A stretch of 64,000 nucleotides of DNA from Acidovorax sp. (GCF_022763525.1 NZ_JALEGG010000007.1:1-64000); one strand, 5' to 3'; numbered from the stretch's first letter, positions 53,229-62,769 are shown. Notes: generated from the sequence alone by a model not told the origin. Translations and numbers: made by a program.

Positions 53229-53896
53229 CGCCATTCCAGGGGGAGTTCGAACGCCAGGCCGTGCGCGTCGGGCAGATCCTGGTAAGGCACCTCGGCCAGC
53301 AAGGGGGCGCCCAGGCGCGCGCGCAGGTAGGCAATGTTCTCGTCGGCGGCTTCCATGGCTGGGTCCACGCGATTGGCGACCCAGCCCGCCAGCGTGAGGC
53401 CGCGCGCGCGAATGGCCTCGGCCGTCAGCAACGCATGGTTCAGGCAGCCCAGGCGCAGGCCCACTACCAGCACCACCGGCAGGGCCAGCGCCTGGGCCAG
53501 GTCGGCGCCGGTTTGCGTGTCGGTCAGCGGCACCAGAAAGCCGCCAGCCCCTTCGACCACCACGGCATCGGCCTGGGCCGCCAGCGCCTGGTAGCTGCGC
53601 ACGATGGCGGCAATGTCGATCTCCACCCCGGCCCGGGCAGCGGCGATGTGGGGCGACAGCGGGTCGGACAGCAGCACGGGGTTGTCCAGTTCGGGCGCCA
53701 CGGCCACCGTGGAAGCCGAGCGCAGCGCGACCGCGTCCTCGCTGGCCCAGTCGTCCCCCCAGGGTACGAGCCCGGCGGCCACGGGCTTCATGCCCACCAC
53801 GCGCGCGTGGTGGCGTGCCAGCGTATACAGCAGGCCGGCAGATACCAGCGTCTTGCCGACACCCGTGTCGGTGCCGGTCACAAAACATCCCATCAT
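53225..53896 (-). CDS. bioD: Dethiobiotin synthetase
   Basis: BioD closes the ureido ring of dethiobiotin using CO2 and ATP. The ATGATG at 53896 overlaps the bioA stop and gives 223 residues (MMGCFVTGTDTGVGKTLVS), with the P-loop GTDTGVGKT at residues 8-16. VVGMKPVAAG and VEGAGGFLVPLTDT are the other active-site segments. Both gene borders overlap, so bioA, bioD and bioF are translationally coupled. Confidence 0.96.
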   Translation of the reverse strand: MMGCFVTGTDTGVGKTLVSAGLLYTLARHHARVVGMKPVAAGLVPWGDDWASEDAVALRSASTVAVAPELDNPVLLSDPLSPHIAAARAGVEIDIAAIVRSYQALAAQADAVVVEGAGGFLVPLTDTQTGADLAQALALPVVLVVGLRLGCLNHALLTAEAIRARGLTLAGWVANRVDPAMEAADENIAYLRARLGAPLLAEVPYQDLPDAHGLAFELPLEWR

Positions 53897-55224
53897 CCGT
53901 GTGGTTCCTCTTGCAGGGTTGCGTTCAGCGCAGCGAGCGCGCCGCTGGCGAGGCACTGCACGGCCTCGTCGTCGAGCGCATAGGGCGGCATGGCGTACAG
54001 CGTCTTGCCGATGGGCCGCAGCACCAGCCCCCGCGCCATGGCGTGTTGGTGGTAGCGGCGTGAAAAGTCGGGCAGGGGGGTGTCCACATCCCAGGCCCAG
54101 ATCATCCCCAGCCGCCGCGCATGCCGCACGCGCGGGTGCTGTGCCAGGGGGGCACAGGCCGCGTCAATGCGCTGCGCGAGCGCCTGATTGGCGTTCAGCG
54201 CGTCCAGCTGGTCAAAAAGTTCCAGCGTGGCCAGCGCAGCGCGGCAGGCCAGCGGGTTGCCGGTGTACGAGTGCGAATGCAGGAAGCCGCGCGCCACGTC
54301 ATCGTCGTAGAACGCGGCATATACCGCATCGGTGGTGAGCACGGCCGACAAGGGCAGCGTGCCGCCGGTGAGGCCTTTGGAAAGACAGATGAAATCCGGC
54401 CGGATGCCTGCCTGCTGGTGCGCGAACATCGTGCCCGTGCGGCCAAAGCCCACAGCGATCTCGTCCACCACCAGATGCACCTCGTAGCGGCTGCACAGCG
54501 CGCGGGCCCGGCGCAGGTATTCCGGGTCGTGCATCGCCATGCCGGCGGCGCATTGCACGAGTGGCTCCACGATGAGTGCGGCCGTGGTTTCGTGGTGCTC
54601 GGCCAGCCAGGCCTCCAGCGCCGCAGCAGCGCGCAGGGCCGCGTCCTGTGCGTTCTCGCCGGGCGCGGCGCTGCGTGCATCCGGGCTGGGCACGGTCGCG
54701 GCCAGGCGCACCAGCGGGGCATAGGCCTCGCGGAAGATGGCGATGTCTGTCACCGCCAGCGCGCCCACGGTTTCACCGTGGTAGCCGCCCGCCAGGCCTA
54801 CGAAGCGGCTCTTGGCGGGACGGCCAGTGTTGCGCCAGTAGTGCGCGCTCATCTTCAGGGCGATCTCGGTGGCGGCTGCGCCGTCGCTGCCGTAGAACGC
54901 ATGGCCCAGGCCGGTGAGGGCGCCAAGGCGCTCGGACAGCTCCACCACGGGCGCATGGGTAAAGCCCGCCAGCATCACGTGGTCCAGCTGGCCCAACTGC
55001 TCCACCAGCGCGGCCTGGATGTGCGGGTGGCTGTGGCCGAACAGGTTGACCCACCAGGAGCTGATTGCGTCGAGGTATCGCTGGCCGTCGGTGCCATAGA
55101 GCCAAGGGCCTTGCGCGCGGGCGATGGCCACGGGTGGCTGGGCCTCGTGCCGCTTCATCTGCGTGCATGGGTGCCAGACGCTGGCGACGCTGCGGGCCAC
55201 GAGCCCGTCGTGCAGGGGCTGCAT
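53893..55224 (-). CDS. bioA: Adenosylmethionine-8-amino-7-oxononanoate aminotransferase
   Basis: BioA transfers the amino group of S-adenosylmethionine to 8-amino-7-oxononanoate. The 443 residues contain SVWHPCTQMKRHE near residue 14, the family's WHPxTQ motif, GYHGETVGALAVTD near 145, DEIAVGFGRTGTMF near 243 and the PLP lysine in CLSKGLTGGTLPLS near 272. It starts 3 bp from the panD stop, so panD and the bio genes are probably co-transcribed. Confidence 0.96.
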   Translation of the reverse strand: MQPLHDGLVARSVASVWHPCTQMKRHEAQPPVAIARAQGPWLYGTDGQRYLDAISSWWVNLFGHSHPHIQAALVEQLGQLDHVMLAGFTHAPVVELSERLGALTGLGHAFYGSDGAAATEIALKMSAHYWRNTGRPAKSRFVGLAGGYHGETVGALAVTDIAIFREAYAPLVRLAATVPSPDARSAAPGENAQDAALRAAAALEAWLAEHHETTAALIVEPLVQCAAGMAMHDPEYLRRARALCSRYEVHLVVDEIAVGFGRTGTMFAHQQAGIRPDFICLSKGLTGGTLPLSAVLTTDAVYAAFYDDDVARGFLHSHSYTGNPLACRAALATLELFDQLDALNANQALAQRIDAACAPLAQHPRVRHARRLGMIWAWDVDTPLPDFSRRYHQHAMARGLVLRPIGKTLYAMPPYALDDEAVQCLASGALAALNATLQEEPHG

Positions 55225-55226
55225 GC

Positions 55227-55607
55227 TCAGACGGCTTGGGTGGGCACGGCGTGGCGCAGTTCCGTCTGCCGGTTGTGCTCGTCCACAAATACCAGCTGCG
55301 GCTGGTGCGTGGCCACCTGGTCCTCATGCACCTGGGCGAAGGCCGCGATGATGATGAGGTCGCCCACCGCGGCGCGGCGTGCGGCCGAGCCGTTCACCGA
55401 GATCATGCCGCTGCCGCGCTGGCCCTTGATGGCATAGGTGATGAAGCGCTCGCCGTTGTTGATGTTCCAGATATGGATCTGCTCGTTCTCGGCGATGTTG
55501 GCGGCGTCGAGCAGGTCTTCATCGATGGCGCAGGAGCCCTCGTAGTGCAGCTCGCACTGGGTCACGGCCACGCGGTGGATCTTGGATTTGAGCAAGGTGC
55601 GGAACAT
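55227..55607 (-). CDS. panD: Aspartate 1-decarboxylase (pyruvoyl precursor)
   Basis: PanD makes beta-alanine from L-aspartate for pantothenate. The 126-residue precursor has the self-cleavage site Gly24-Ser25 in HYEGSCAID, which forms the pyruvoyl group, and the conserved [12 protein letters not shown] and [22 protein letters not shown] segments. It lies between queD and bioA on the minus strand. Confidence 0.97.
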   Translation of the reverse strand: MFRTLLKSKIHRVAVTQCELHYEGSCAIDEDLLDAANIAENEQIHIWNINNGERFITYAIKGQRGSGMISVNGSAARRAAVGDLIIIAAFAQVHEDQVATHQPQLVFVDEHNRQTELRHAVPTQAV

Positions 55608-55661
55608 CGGGCTTCCTGGGGTGAAGTCTGTGAAATGGGGGGGGCGGGTCCTGGCGTGGCT

Positions 55662-56036
55662 TCAGGGTGCAGGGAAGTCCAGCACGCAGCTGTCCCCCAG
55701 GGCCTCTCGCCACACGCGCACACGGCTCACGCTGGCGCGCAGGTCGGCAGGCAGGGCCCGGGCGATGAACACACACAGGTTCTCCAGCGTGGGCGTGCCC
55801 AGGCCGGGCACCTCGTCCAGCATGTGGTGGTCCAGCTGCTCGCGCACCACTTCGAGGCCCCGGCGCAGCAGGCCCAGGTCCAGCACCATGCCGGTGGCGG
55901 GGTCGCGCGGGCCGGTCAGGAACACTTCGGCATGGTAGGTGTGGCCGTGCACGCGGCGGCTGCCTTCGGCCTCGATCTCGCGGCGCAGGGTGTGGGCGGC
56001 GTCGAAGAAGAAGCGCTGGGAGATGGTGAACAACAT
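55662..56036 (-). CDS. queD: 6-carboxytetrahydropterin synthase family (QueD-like) with Ser at the catalytic Cys position
   Basis: The start at 56036 (MLFTISQRFFFDAAHTLRRE) gives 124 residues of the QueD/PTPS fold. The zinc histidines H15, H30 and H32 are present in DAAHTL and RRVHGHTY. In E. coli QueD the catalytic cysteine is four residues before the HGH pair; here that position is Ser26 (EGSRRVHGH). The later ELDHHMLDEV segment and the C-terminal ENLCVF region are conserved. It follows queE by 23 bp, so a queuosine role is likely, but the nucleophile change deserves attention. Confidence 0.85.
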   Translation of the reverse strand: MLFTISQRFFFDAAHTLRREIEAEGSRRVHGHTYHAEVFLTGPRDPATGMVLDLGLLRRGLEVVREQLDHHMLDEVPGLGTPTLENLCVFIARALPADLRASVSRVRVWREALGDSCVLDFPAP

Positions 56037-56059
56037 ACGGGAACCAAGAAGAGAGCTGC

Positions 56060-56695
56060 TCAACGGATGCCGGCGAGCTTGTGGGTTTGCAGGCTCAATC
56101 GCCATGCGGGGTGGGCCAGGCAGGCATCAATGCAGGCGGCAGTGTTCTGGCGCTGCATCGGGCCGTCCATGGGCTGCAGAAAGCGGTGGGTGAACTGCGT
56201 GTCCTGCTCCAGCGCCTGCAGGTCGAAGCCGGGCTGGGGCCAGACCAGTTTCAGCTCCTGCCCGCTGCGTTGCACCCAGGGCGCGCCGGCCTTGGGGCTG
56301 ATGCACAGCCAGTCGATGCCCTCGGGCGCGGCGACCGTGCCGTTGCTTTCAACGGCGATGCGGAACTGCTGGGCGTGCAGCGCGTCGATCAGCGCCGCGT
56401 CGACCTGCAGCAAAGGCTCGCCACCCGTCAGCACCACCAGGCGGTGGCCCATGCCCGCAGGCCATTGGGCTGCGATCAGTTCGGCCAGTGCCGTGGCGGT
56501 TTCGAACTTGCCGCCCAGCGTGCCGTCGGTGCCCACAAAGTCGGTGTCGCAGAACTGGCAGATGGCCTGCGCGCGGTCCTGCTCGCGGCCCGTCCAGAGG
56601 TTGCAGCCTGCAAAGCGGCAGAACACGGCGGGCATGCCGGCCTGGCCGCCTTCGCCTTGCAGAGTGTAGAAAATTTCCTTGACGCTGTAAGTCAT
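56060..56695 (-). CDS. queE: 7-carboxy-7-deazaguanine synthase
   Basis: QueE is a radical-SAM enzyme that contracts 6-carboxytetrahydropterin to 7-carboxy-7-deazaguanine for queuosine. The start at 56695 ([17 protein letters not shown]) gives 211 residues. The cluster ligands are C31, C46 and C49 ([20 protein letters not shown]), an unusual C-x14-C-x2-C arrangement that I recall from Burkholderia QueE rather than the standard CxxxCxx[12 protein letters not shown] and [13 protein letters not shown] follow. The start overlaps the nadB stop by 4 bp. The longer ORF upstream runs through nadB and is not real. Confidence 0.95.
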   Translation of the reverse strand: MTYSVKEIFYTLQGEGGQAGMPAVFCRFAGCNLWTGREQDRAQAICQFCDTDFVGTDGTLGGKFETATALAELIAAQWPAGMGHRLVVLTGGEPLLQVDAALIDALHAQQFRIAVESNGTVAAPEGIDWLCISPKAGAPWVQRSGQELKLVWPQPGFDLQALEQDTQFTHRFLQPMDGPMQRQNTAACIDACLAHPAWRLSLQTHKLAGIR

Positions 56696-58272
56696 CGGGG
56701 CACCGGGGGGACGAGGATGGTGGGCGCGGCGGGCGCGGCCATCTCGGGATAGTCGCGGCTGAAATGCAGGCCCCGGCTTTCGCGGCGGGCCTGGGCGCTT
56801 TTCACGATCAGGTCGGCCACCTGCACCAGGTTGCGCAGCTCCAGCAGGTCGCGCGAGACGTGGAAGTGGGCATAGAACTCCTGGATTTCGGCCTGCAGCA
56901 TGGCAATGCGGTGGGCGGCGCGCTCCAGGCGCTTGTTGGTGCGCACGATGCCCACGTAGTCCCACATGAAGCGGCGCAGTTCGTCCCAGTTGTGCGAGAT
57001 GACCACGCACTCGTCGGCGTCGGTCACGCGGCTGTCGTCCCAGGCAGGCACGGTGGGCAATTCGGCCGCGGGGGCGGCTGCGATGGCCTGCGCGGCCGCG
57101 CGGGCAAACACCATGCATTCCAGCAGTGAGTTGCTGGCCAGCCGGTTGGCGCCGTGCAGGCCGGTACAGGCGACTTCGCCCACGGCATACAGGCCGGGCA
57201 GGTCGGTGCGCCCGGCCAGGTCGGTCAGCACGCCGCCGCAGGTGAAGTGCGCAGTCGGCACCACCGGGATGGGTTCCTTCGTGATGTCGATGCCGAGCGT
57301 CGCGCAATGCGCCAGGATGTTGGGGAAGTGTTCTTGCAGGAATTCAGGACTCTGGTGCGAGATGTCCAGGTGCACGCAATCGAGCCCGTGCTTCTTCATC
57401 TCGAAGTCGATGGCGCGGGCTACCACGTCGCGGGGGGCCAGCTCGGCGCGGGGGTCGTGGTCGAGCATGAAGCGCGTGCCGTCGGGCAGCTTGAGCTGCC
57501 CGCCTTCGCCGCGCACCGCCTCGCTGATGAGGAAGGACTTTTCGTGCGGGTGGTACAGGCCCGTGGGGTGGAACTGGATGAACTCCATGTTCGCCACGCG
57601 GCAGCCCGCGCGCCAGGCGGCGGCGATGCCGTCGCCTGTGGCGGTGTCGGGATTGGTGGTGTACAGGTACACCTTGCCCGCGCCGCCCGTGGCCAGGATG
57701 GTTTGTGGCGCGCGGAAGGTCACGACCTCGTCGGTGTCGCTGTCCAGCGCGTACAGACCCAGGCAGCGCTGGCCGGGCAGGCCGAGCTTGCGCGTGGTGA
57801 TCAGGTCCACCAGCGTGTGCTGCTCGAACAGCGTGATGCCGGGTGTGCTGCGCACCACGTCGATCAGCGTGCGCTGCACCGCTGCGCCGGTGGCATCGGT
57901 CACATGGGCGATGCGGCGTGCGCTGTGGCCGCCTTCGCGGGTCAGGTGCAGCTGGTCGCCTTCCAGCGTGAAGGGCACGCCCAGGCGGCGCAGCCAGGCA
58001 ATGGACTCGGGCGCGTTCTCCACCACAAAGCGGGTTGTGGCCAGGTCGCAGAGGCCTGCACCTGCGACCAGCGTGTCTTCGATGTGGGCCGCAAAGCTGT
58101 CGTCGTCGGCCAGCACGGCGGCAATGCCGCCCTGGGCCCAGCCGCTGGAGCCATCCTGCAGCGTGCGCTTGGTGATGACGGCCACGCGGTGGGTGGGCGC
58201 CAGATGCAGTGCGGCCGAAAGGCCAGCGAGGCCGCTGCCTACGATGAGGACGTCAAAGTCGTGGGATGCCAT
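56692..58272 (-). CDS. nadB: L-aspartate oxidase
   Basis: NadB oxidises L-aspartate to iminoaspartate with FAD, the first step of NAD synthesis, feeding NadA. The 526 residues begin with the FAD loop [17 protein letters not shown], then [19 protein letters not shown] near 42, [19 protein letters not shown] near 110 and [22 protein letters not shown] near 350. It heads a minus-strand run nadB-queE-queD-panD-bioADF, while nadC and nadA are 26 kb away. Confidence 0.97.
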   Translation of the reverse strand: MASHDFDVLIVGSGLAGLSAALHLAPTHRVAVITKRTLQDGSSGWAQGGIAAVLADDDSFAAHIEDTLVAGAGLCDLATTRFVVENAPESIAWLRRLGVPFTLEGDQLHLTREGGHSARRIAHVTDATGAAVQRTLIDVVRSTPGITLFEQHTLVDLITTRKLGLPGQRCLGLYALDSDTDEVVTFRAPQTILATGGAGKVYLYTTNPDTATGDGIAAAWRAGCRVANMEFIQFHPTGLYHPHEKSFLISEAVRGEGGQLKLPDGTRFMLDHDPRAELAPRDVVARAIDFEMKKHGLDCVHLDISHQSPEFLQEHFPNILAHCATLGIDITKEPIPVVPTAHFTCGGVLTDLAGRTDLPGLYAVGEVACTGLHGANRLASNSLLECMVFARAAAQAIAAAPAAELPTVPAWDDSRVTDADECVVISHNWDELRRFMWDYVGIVRTNKRLERAAHRIAMLQAEIQEFYAHFHVSRDLLELRNLVQVADLIVKSAQARRESRGLHFSRDYPEMAAPAAPTILVPPVPR

Positions 58273-58338
58273 GGCTTGCGGGTGAAGAAATGGGTAACGC
58301 CACGGCCACCGGCCAGGGCGGTGAACAGGGGAGCCAGC

Positions 58339-59205
58339 CTAGACCGGCGTGTAAGCGAGGCGCACGTAAATGGGGGCAAAAGCCTCGGCCTGCGTGATCT
58401 CGATCAGTGTCTCTTTGGCCAGCTCCAGCAGCGCGATGAAGGTCACCACGAGCACGGTGCTGCCTTTTTCGGGCTCGAAGAGTTCTTCAAACTCCACGAA
58501 GCGGCGGCCCTGCAGCGTCTTGAGCACCATGCTCATGTATTCGCGCACGCTCAGCTCTTCGCGCGTGATCTTGTGGTGCTGCACGAGCTTGGCGCGTTTC
58601 AGGATATCGCGCCAGGCCTCCTGCAGCTCCACCACGTGCACGTCCGGAAAGCGCGGCTGCAGGCTCTGCTCGATGTAGACCTGGGCCTTGAGGAAGTCGC
58701 GGCCGTACTGCGGCAGGTTGGCCAGGCGCATGGCCGCCATCTTCATCTGCTCGTATTCGAGCAGGCGGCGCACCAGCTCGGCGCGCGGGTCTTCGGGCTC
58801 CTCGCCGCCCTCCTGCTTCTTGGGCGGCAGCAGCATGCGCGACTTGATCTCGATGAGCATCGCTGCCATCAGCAAATACTCGGCCGCCAGCTCCAGGTTG
58901 CGGCTGCGGATCTCGTCCACATACGCCAGGTACTGCTTGGTCACCCCCACCATGGGGATGTCCAGGATGTTGAAGTTCTGCTTGCGGATCAGGTACAGCA
59001 GCAAGTCCAGCGGGCCTTCGAAGGCTTCGAGGAAGACTTCGAGCGCATCGGGCGGGATGTACAGGTCCTGCGGCAGCGCAAACAGCGGCTCGCCGTACAG
59101 GCGCGCCAGAGCCACCTGGTCGACCACCACGGGCATGCCCTCGGCATCCAGCGTGGACAGGCGCGGGAGACCGTCCGCGTCGGCTTCGTTCGCGGTGGTG
59201 GTCAT
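58339..59205 (-). CDS. scpA: Segregation and condensation protein A
   Basis: ScpA is the kleisin that bridges SMC and ScpB for chromosome condensation. The 288 residues include the family start FLEAFEGPLDLLLYLIRKQNFNILDIPM near residue 58, AAEYLLMAAMLIEIKSRMLLP near 105 and the C-terminal winged-helix segment SVREYMSMVLKTLQGRRFVEFEELF. The N-terminal 50 residues are variable. A DUF3460 gene lies upstream on the same strand, a pairing typical of betaproteobacteria. Confidence 0.96.
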   Translation of the reverse strand: MTTTANEADADGLPRLSTLDAEGMPVVVDQVALARLYGEPLFALPQDLYIPPDALEVFLEAFEGPLDLLLYLIRKQNFNILDIPMVGVTKQYLAYVDEIRSRNLELAAEYLLMAAMLIEIKSRMLLPPKKQEGGEEPEDPRAELVRRLLEYEQMKMAAMRLANLPQYGRDFLKAQVYIEQSLQPRFPDVHVVELQEAWRDILKRAKLVQHHKITREELSVREYMSMVLKTLQGRRFVEFEELFEPEKGSTVLVVTFIALLELAKETLIEITQAEAFAPIYVRLAYTPV

Positions 59206-59210
59206 TTTTT

Positions 59211-59264
59211 GCTATTAAAAAATGAGCTGCCAGCGCTTGCTGGATAAGCGCTGGATGGCAATTA
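59211..59264 (+). repeat. Dispersed palindromic repeat, copy 8 upstream of scpA
   Basis: GCTATTAAAAAATGAGCTGC, then CAGCGCTTGCTGG, then ATAAGCGCTGGATGGC. It is a near-consensus copy filling the 64-bp gap between the DUF3460 stop and the scpA start, so it will be in the scpA leader. Confidence 0.85.
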
Positions 59265-59269
59265 GATGC

Positions 59270-59476
59270 TCAATCCGCATTCGTCTGGTAGACGTAGGGC
59301 TTTTGGCCGACCTGGCCCTGGCGGTATTCGGTCCAGATGTTGCGGTCGACCTTCTTGTCCCACAGCAAGGCACGCCCTGCCTGCTGCTGTGCATCCAGCT
59401 CGGGGCGGCTCGCCTTGAGCTGGTTGATGAACTGGGTGGCGTCGGACTGGTAGTCGGGGCGGCGGAAAATGGACAT
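59270..59476 (-). CDS. DUF3460-family small protein
   Basis: A 68-residue soluble protein, MSIFRRPDYQSDATQFINQL to KPYVYQTNAD, matching the DUF3460 family of betaproteobacteria. It has no membrane segment or signal peptide. Its position just upstream of scpA is the usual one, which suggests a link with chromosome segregation, but no function is known. The start is supported by the family N-terminus. Confidence 0.85.
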   Translation of the reverse strand: MSIFRRPDYQSDATQFINQLKASRPELDAQQQAGRALLWDKKVDRNIWTEYRQGQVGQKPYVYQTNAD

Positions 59477-59538
59477 GGACTGTTAACCTTGTTCTGGGAG
59501 CGTTGAGCGCAACCCAGGATTTTACCGGGAGCCCCCCC

Positions 59539-60054
59539 ATGCCCTTGAACCACCGTGCCGCAGCCACCCTGGCCGCGGCCTTTTGCCTGCTGGCGCTTGC
59601 TGCCTGCGACCCCCAGCGCATCAGCGAACTGCAGCCGGGTGTCTCCACCGAGGCCGACGTGCGCGATCGCTTCGGCGCCCCCGAGAACGTGTGGGACGAA
59701 CCCGGCGGCGCGCGCACCTTCGAATACAACCGCCAGCCTGCGGGCCAGGTCAACTACATGATCACCATCGGGGCGGACGGCCGCATGACGGCACTGCAGC
59801 AGGTGCTCACCCAGGACAATTTCGCGCGCGTGCAGCCCGGCATGGGCATGGATGCTGTGCGCCGCCTGCTGGGCAAGCCGGCCAAGGTGACGCCCTTTGC
59901 GCTGCAAAACGAAACCCACGCCACCTGGCGCTACCTGCAGCCGCCCAACCAGCCCAAGGTGTTCTCGGTGATCTATGGCCCCGACCAGCGGGTGCTGCGC
60001 ACCCAAACCGGTGACGACCTGGACGCGCCGGAATTCAAGGGTGGCGGCCGGTAA
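59539..60054 (+). CDS. BamE/SmpA-like outer-membrane lipoprotein
   Basis: The start at 59539 (MPLNHRAAATLAAAFCLLALAACDPQ) follows a GGGAG site and gives 171 residues with a lipobox LLALAAC (Cys 23); the following Asp is often linked to inner-membrane retention. Two repeats of the BamE fold follow: LQPGVSTEADVRDRFGAPENV near residue 32 and VQPGMGMDAVRRLLGKPAKV near 97. BamE itself is about 110 residues with one unit, so this is a paralogue rather than BamE proper. A role in envelope assembly is inferred. Confidence 0.85.
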   Translation: MPLNHRAAATLAAAFCLLALAACDPQRISELQPGVSTEADVRDRFGAPENVWDEPGGARTFEYNRQPAGQVNYMITIGADGRMTALQQVLTQDNFARVQPGMGMDAVRRLLGKPAKVTPFALQNETHATWRYLQPPNQPKVFSVIYGPDQRVLRTQTGDDLDAPEFKGGGR

Positions 60055-60080
60055 GCCGCCCCTGTGCCCTCACAGCCCTA

Positions 60081-61769
60081 TCAGATCGGCACGTCCGCCA
60101 GGCCTTGGGCGGCCAGCTTGGCGGCAAAGCCCGAGCGCTCGATGAGCGAGCGCGGCTGGTCTTGCAGATTCACCACCGAGAGGCGCCCGCCGCGCGCCGC
60201 CACGGCCTTGAGGATTTGCGCCAGGGCGTCCAGCCCCGTGGTGTCCAGCACCACCAGCTCGCTTGCATCCAGCACCACGTCCAGGCCGTGGGGGCCTTCT
60301 TCCACCGCCTGCACGATGGGGTCGACCTTGGCGGCCGCGCCAAAGAACAGCGCTCCGTGCAGGTGCCACGTGGCCACCGGGCGCGGCGCGGTGCCCACCG
60401 GGGGCGGCCCGCCCGTGGCGCCTGGGGTGTCAGCCTGCCGCTCTACCCGGAACAGCGCGCTCATGCGCCGCACGAACAGGGCGCAGGCCATGAACAGCCC
60501 CACCTCCACCGCCACCGTGAGATCGAACACCACGGTGAGGAAGAACGTGCCCAGCATCAACAGCCGGTAGTGGTTGGTGAAGTATTTCAGCCGCACGAAC
60601 TCGTGCCACTCGCCCATGTTCCAGGCGACATACAGCAGGATGCCCGCCAGCACCGCCAGCGGAATGTGCAGCGCCAGCGGCGCCGCCACCAGCACGATCA
60701 CCGCCAGCGTAGCCGCGTGCACCATGCCCGCCACGGGCGATGTAGCGCCCGAGCGGATGTTGGTCACCGTGCGCGCGATGGTGCCGGTGGCTGGCATGCC
60801 GCCAAAAAACGGCACCACCAGGTTGGCCACGCCCTGGGCCATGAGCTCCTGGTTGGGGTCGTGCTTCTTGTGGTGCGGGTCGGTGGCCAACTGGTCGGCC
60901 ACGCGCGCGCACAGCAGCGACTCGATGGCGCCCAGCAACGCGATGGTGAGCGTGGGCGCCACCAGCAGGCGCACCGTCTCCCACGAAAAATCGGGCAGCG
61001 CGAACACCGGCAGCCCCTGCGGTATGCCCCCGAAGCGCGAGCCAATGGTCTCCACCGGAAAGCGGAACGCCCAGGCCAGCACGCTCAGCAGCACCAGCGC
61101 CACCACGGGCGCGGGTACGCGCGCAAACTGCCGCACGCTGTGGCCTTCCAGCAGCCGGACCACGGGCGAGCCCTTGAGGAACAACCGCGGCCAGATGAAC
61201 AGCAGCGCCACGCAGGCCAGCCCCAGCCCGAAGGCATACGGGTTGAACGTGCCGATGTGCCGCGCAATCGCACCCACCTGCGAGAAGAAATCGCCCGGCA
61301 TGCGGTCGATGGACAGGCCCAGCCAGTCCTTCACCTGCGACAGCGCAATCAGCACCGCGATGCCATTGGTAAAGCCGATCACGATGCTCACCGGCACAAA
61401 CCGCACCAGCGTGCCCAGCCGAAACAGCCCGAGCAGCACCAGCAGCACCCCCGCGCAGGCCGTGGAGATCAGCAGGTTGGCCACGCCATAACGCTCGACG
61501 ATGCCGTAGACGATGACGATGAACGCCCCCGCCGGCCCGCCGATCTGCGCATTGGTGCCACCCAGTGCCGAGATGAGGAAGCCCGCGATGATCGCCGTCC
61601 ACAGCCCCGCCTCGGGCTTGAGCCCGCTGGCAATCGCAAACGCCATGGCCAGCGGCAGCGCCACGATGCCCACGGTGACTCCTGCACCCACATCGGCCAG
61701 CCAGCGGCTCTGGCCGTAGCCGCGCAGGGCATCGAGCAGGCGGGGGCGGAAGCTGGGCGAGAACGTCAT
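60081..61769 (-). CDS. SulP-family anion transporter with STAS domain
   Basis: The start at 61769 (MTFSPSFRPRLLDALRGYG) gives 562 residues; the longer ORF has no support. The transport domain has about 12-14 membrane helices (GVTVGIVALPLAMAFAIASG near residue 30, the SulP signature GGTNAQIGGPAGAFIVIVYG near 70). A C-terminal STAS domain starts near residue 455 (WHLHGALFFGAAAKVDPIV, then VVLDASELVVLDTTGLDAL). Family members move sulfate, bicarbonate or dicarboxylates. No carbonic anhydrase is fused to it, but one is encoded 8 kb away. The substrate cannot be told from the sequence. Confidence 0.92.
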   Translation of the reverse strand: MTFSPSFRPRLLDALRGYGQSRWLADVGAGVTVGIVALPLAMAFAIASGLKPEAGLWTAIIAGFLISALGGTNAQIGGPAGAFIVIVYGIVERYGVANLLISTACAGVLLVLLGLFRLGTLVRFVPVSIVIGFTNGIAVLIALSQVKDWLGLSIDRMPGDFFSQVGAIARHIGTFNPYAFGLGLACVALLFIWPRLFLKGSPVVRLLEGHSVRQFARVPAPVVALVLLSVLAWAFRFPVETIGSRFGGIPQGLPVFALPDFSWETVRLLVAPTLTIALLGAIESLLCARVADQLATDPHHKKHDPNQELMAQGVANLVVPFFGGMPATGTIARTVTNIRSGATSPVAGMVHAATLAVIVLVAAPLALHIPLAVLAGILLYVAWNMGEWHEFVRLKYFTNHYRLLMLGTFFLTVVFDLTVAVEVGLFMACALFVRRMSALFRVERQADTPGATGGPPPVGTAPRPVATWHLHGALFFGAAAKVDPIVQAVEEGPHGLDVVLDASELVVLDTTGLDALAQILKAVAARGGRLSVVNLQDQPRSLIERSGFAAKLAAQGLADVPI

Positions 61770-62049
61770 CAACAGGGACTCCTGGGGGCGGGCGGTGCGC
61801 GGGGCGCCGCAAAATGCTTGCATCCCTCCAAGCAAGGCGTGTTCCAGTGTAGTAAGCGCGGCGGCAAACGCAACCGAGGGCAACCCCGATCTGCCGCGCT
61901 GCGGTCTTCCGGTGGACCACGGGTGCTGCAACTTTTCCTGCTCACCCCGGGGCGGCAAGGGGCTCGCAAATGTCTCATGAGCGGCTTGCGATTGGCCGCT
62001 CCATCGCGGGCACCGCGCGGCAGGCGCGGCCCTTGCTTGCAGCGGTGTC

Positions 62050-62718
62050 ATGCACCATGCCGATACTTCCCCCAGCGCGCCTGCCATTTCCCCACTGCCC
62101 ATGCCCACGCCAGAACCCTCTCCCTCCCTGCGCCACGGCGCATTTGAAGACGCGCAGGCGCTGTTCGCCGGCACGCTGTTTGTTGCCATGGCGCTCATGC
62201 TGTTCAACCAGGCGGGGCTGCTGGTGGGCGGCACGGCCGGTGTGGCGTTTTTGCTGCACTACGTCACCGGCATTTCGTTCGGCAAGCTTTTTTTCGCGGT
62301 CAACCTGCCGTTCTATTGGTTCGCGTGGACCCGCATGGGCCGCGAATTCACCATCAAGACGTTTGTGTGCGTGGGGCTGCTGTCGCTGCTCACCGAACTG
62401 TTCCCGCACGTTATGCACGTGGACTACCTGAATCCGCTGTTCGCCTCCCTGCTAGGCGGCCTGCTGCTGGGCACCGGATGCCTGTTCCTGGCGCGCCACC
62501 GCTCCAGCCTGGGCGGGGCGACCGTGGTGTCGCTTTACTTGCAAACCCGCTACGGCATGCGCGCGGGCAAGGTGCAAATGATCATCGACGGCACAGTGGT
62601 GCTGCTGGCCCTCTTTGTGGTGCCGGTGGAGCGGGTGGCGTACTCGGTGCTGGCTGTGCTGGTGATGAGCGGGTTTTTGTGGATCAGCCACCGGCCCGGG
62701 CGGTACGTCGGACACTGA
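62050..62718 (+). CDS. YitT-family membrane protein
   Basis: A 222-residue inner-membrane protein with five predicted helices after a 35-residue Pro/Ser-rich N-terminus. The YitT/DUF161 signature is visible (AMALMLFNQAGLLVGGTAGVAFLLHYVTG near residue 46, then SSLGGATVVSLYLQTRYGMRAGKVQMIID near 155). The role of this family is unclear; some members are linked to transport. It is divergent from the SulP transporter gene, 280 bp away. Confidence 0.88.
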   Translation: MHHADTSPSAPAISPLPMPTPEPSPSLRHGAFEDAQALFAGTLFVAMALMLFNQAGLLVGGTAGVAFLLHYVTGISFGKLFFAVNLPFYWFAWTRMGREFTIKTFVCVGLLSLLTELFPHVMHVDYLNPLFASLLGGLLLGTGCLFLARHRSSLGGATVVSLYLQTRYGMRAGKVQMIIDGTVVLLALFVVPVERVAYSVLAVLVMSGFLWISHRPGRYVGH

Positions 62719-62769
62719 CGCGGGACGAGGCGCAGGCCGCACAGGTCCGGTAGCCGAGCCTGCGAGCTG

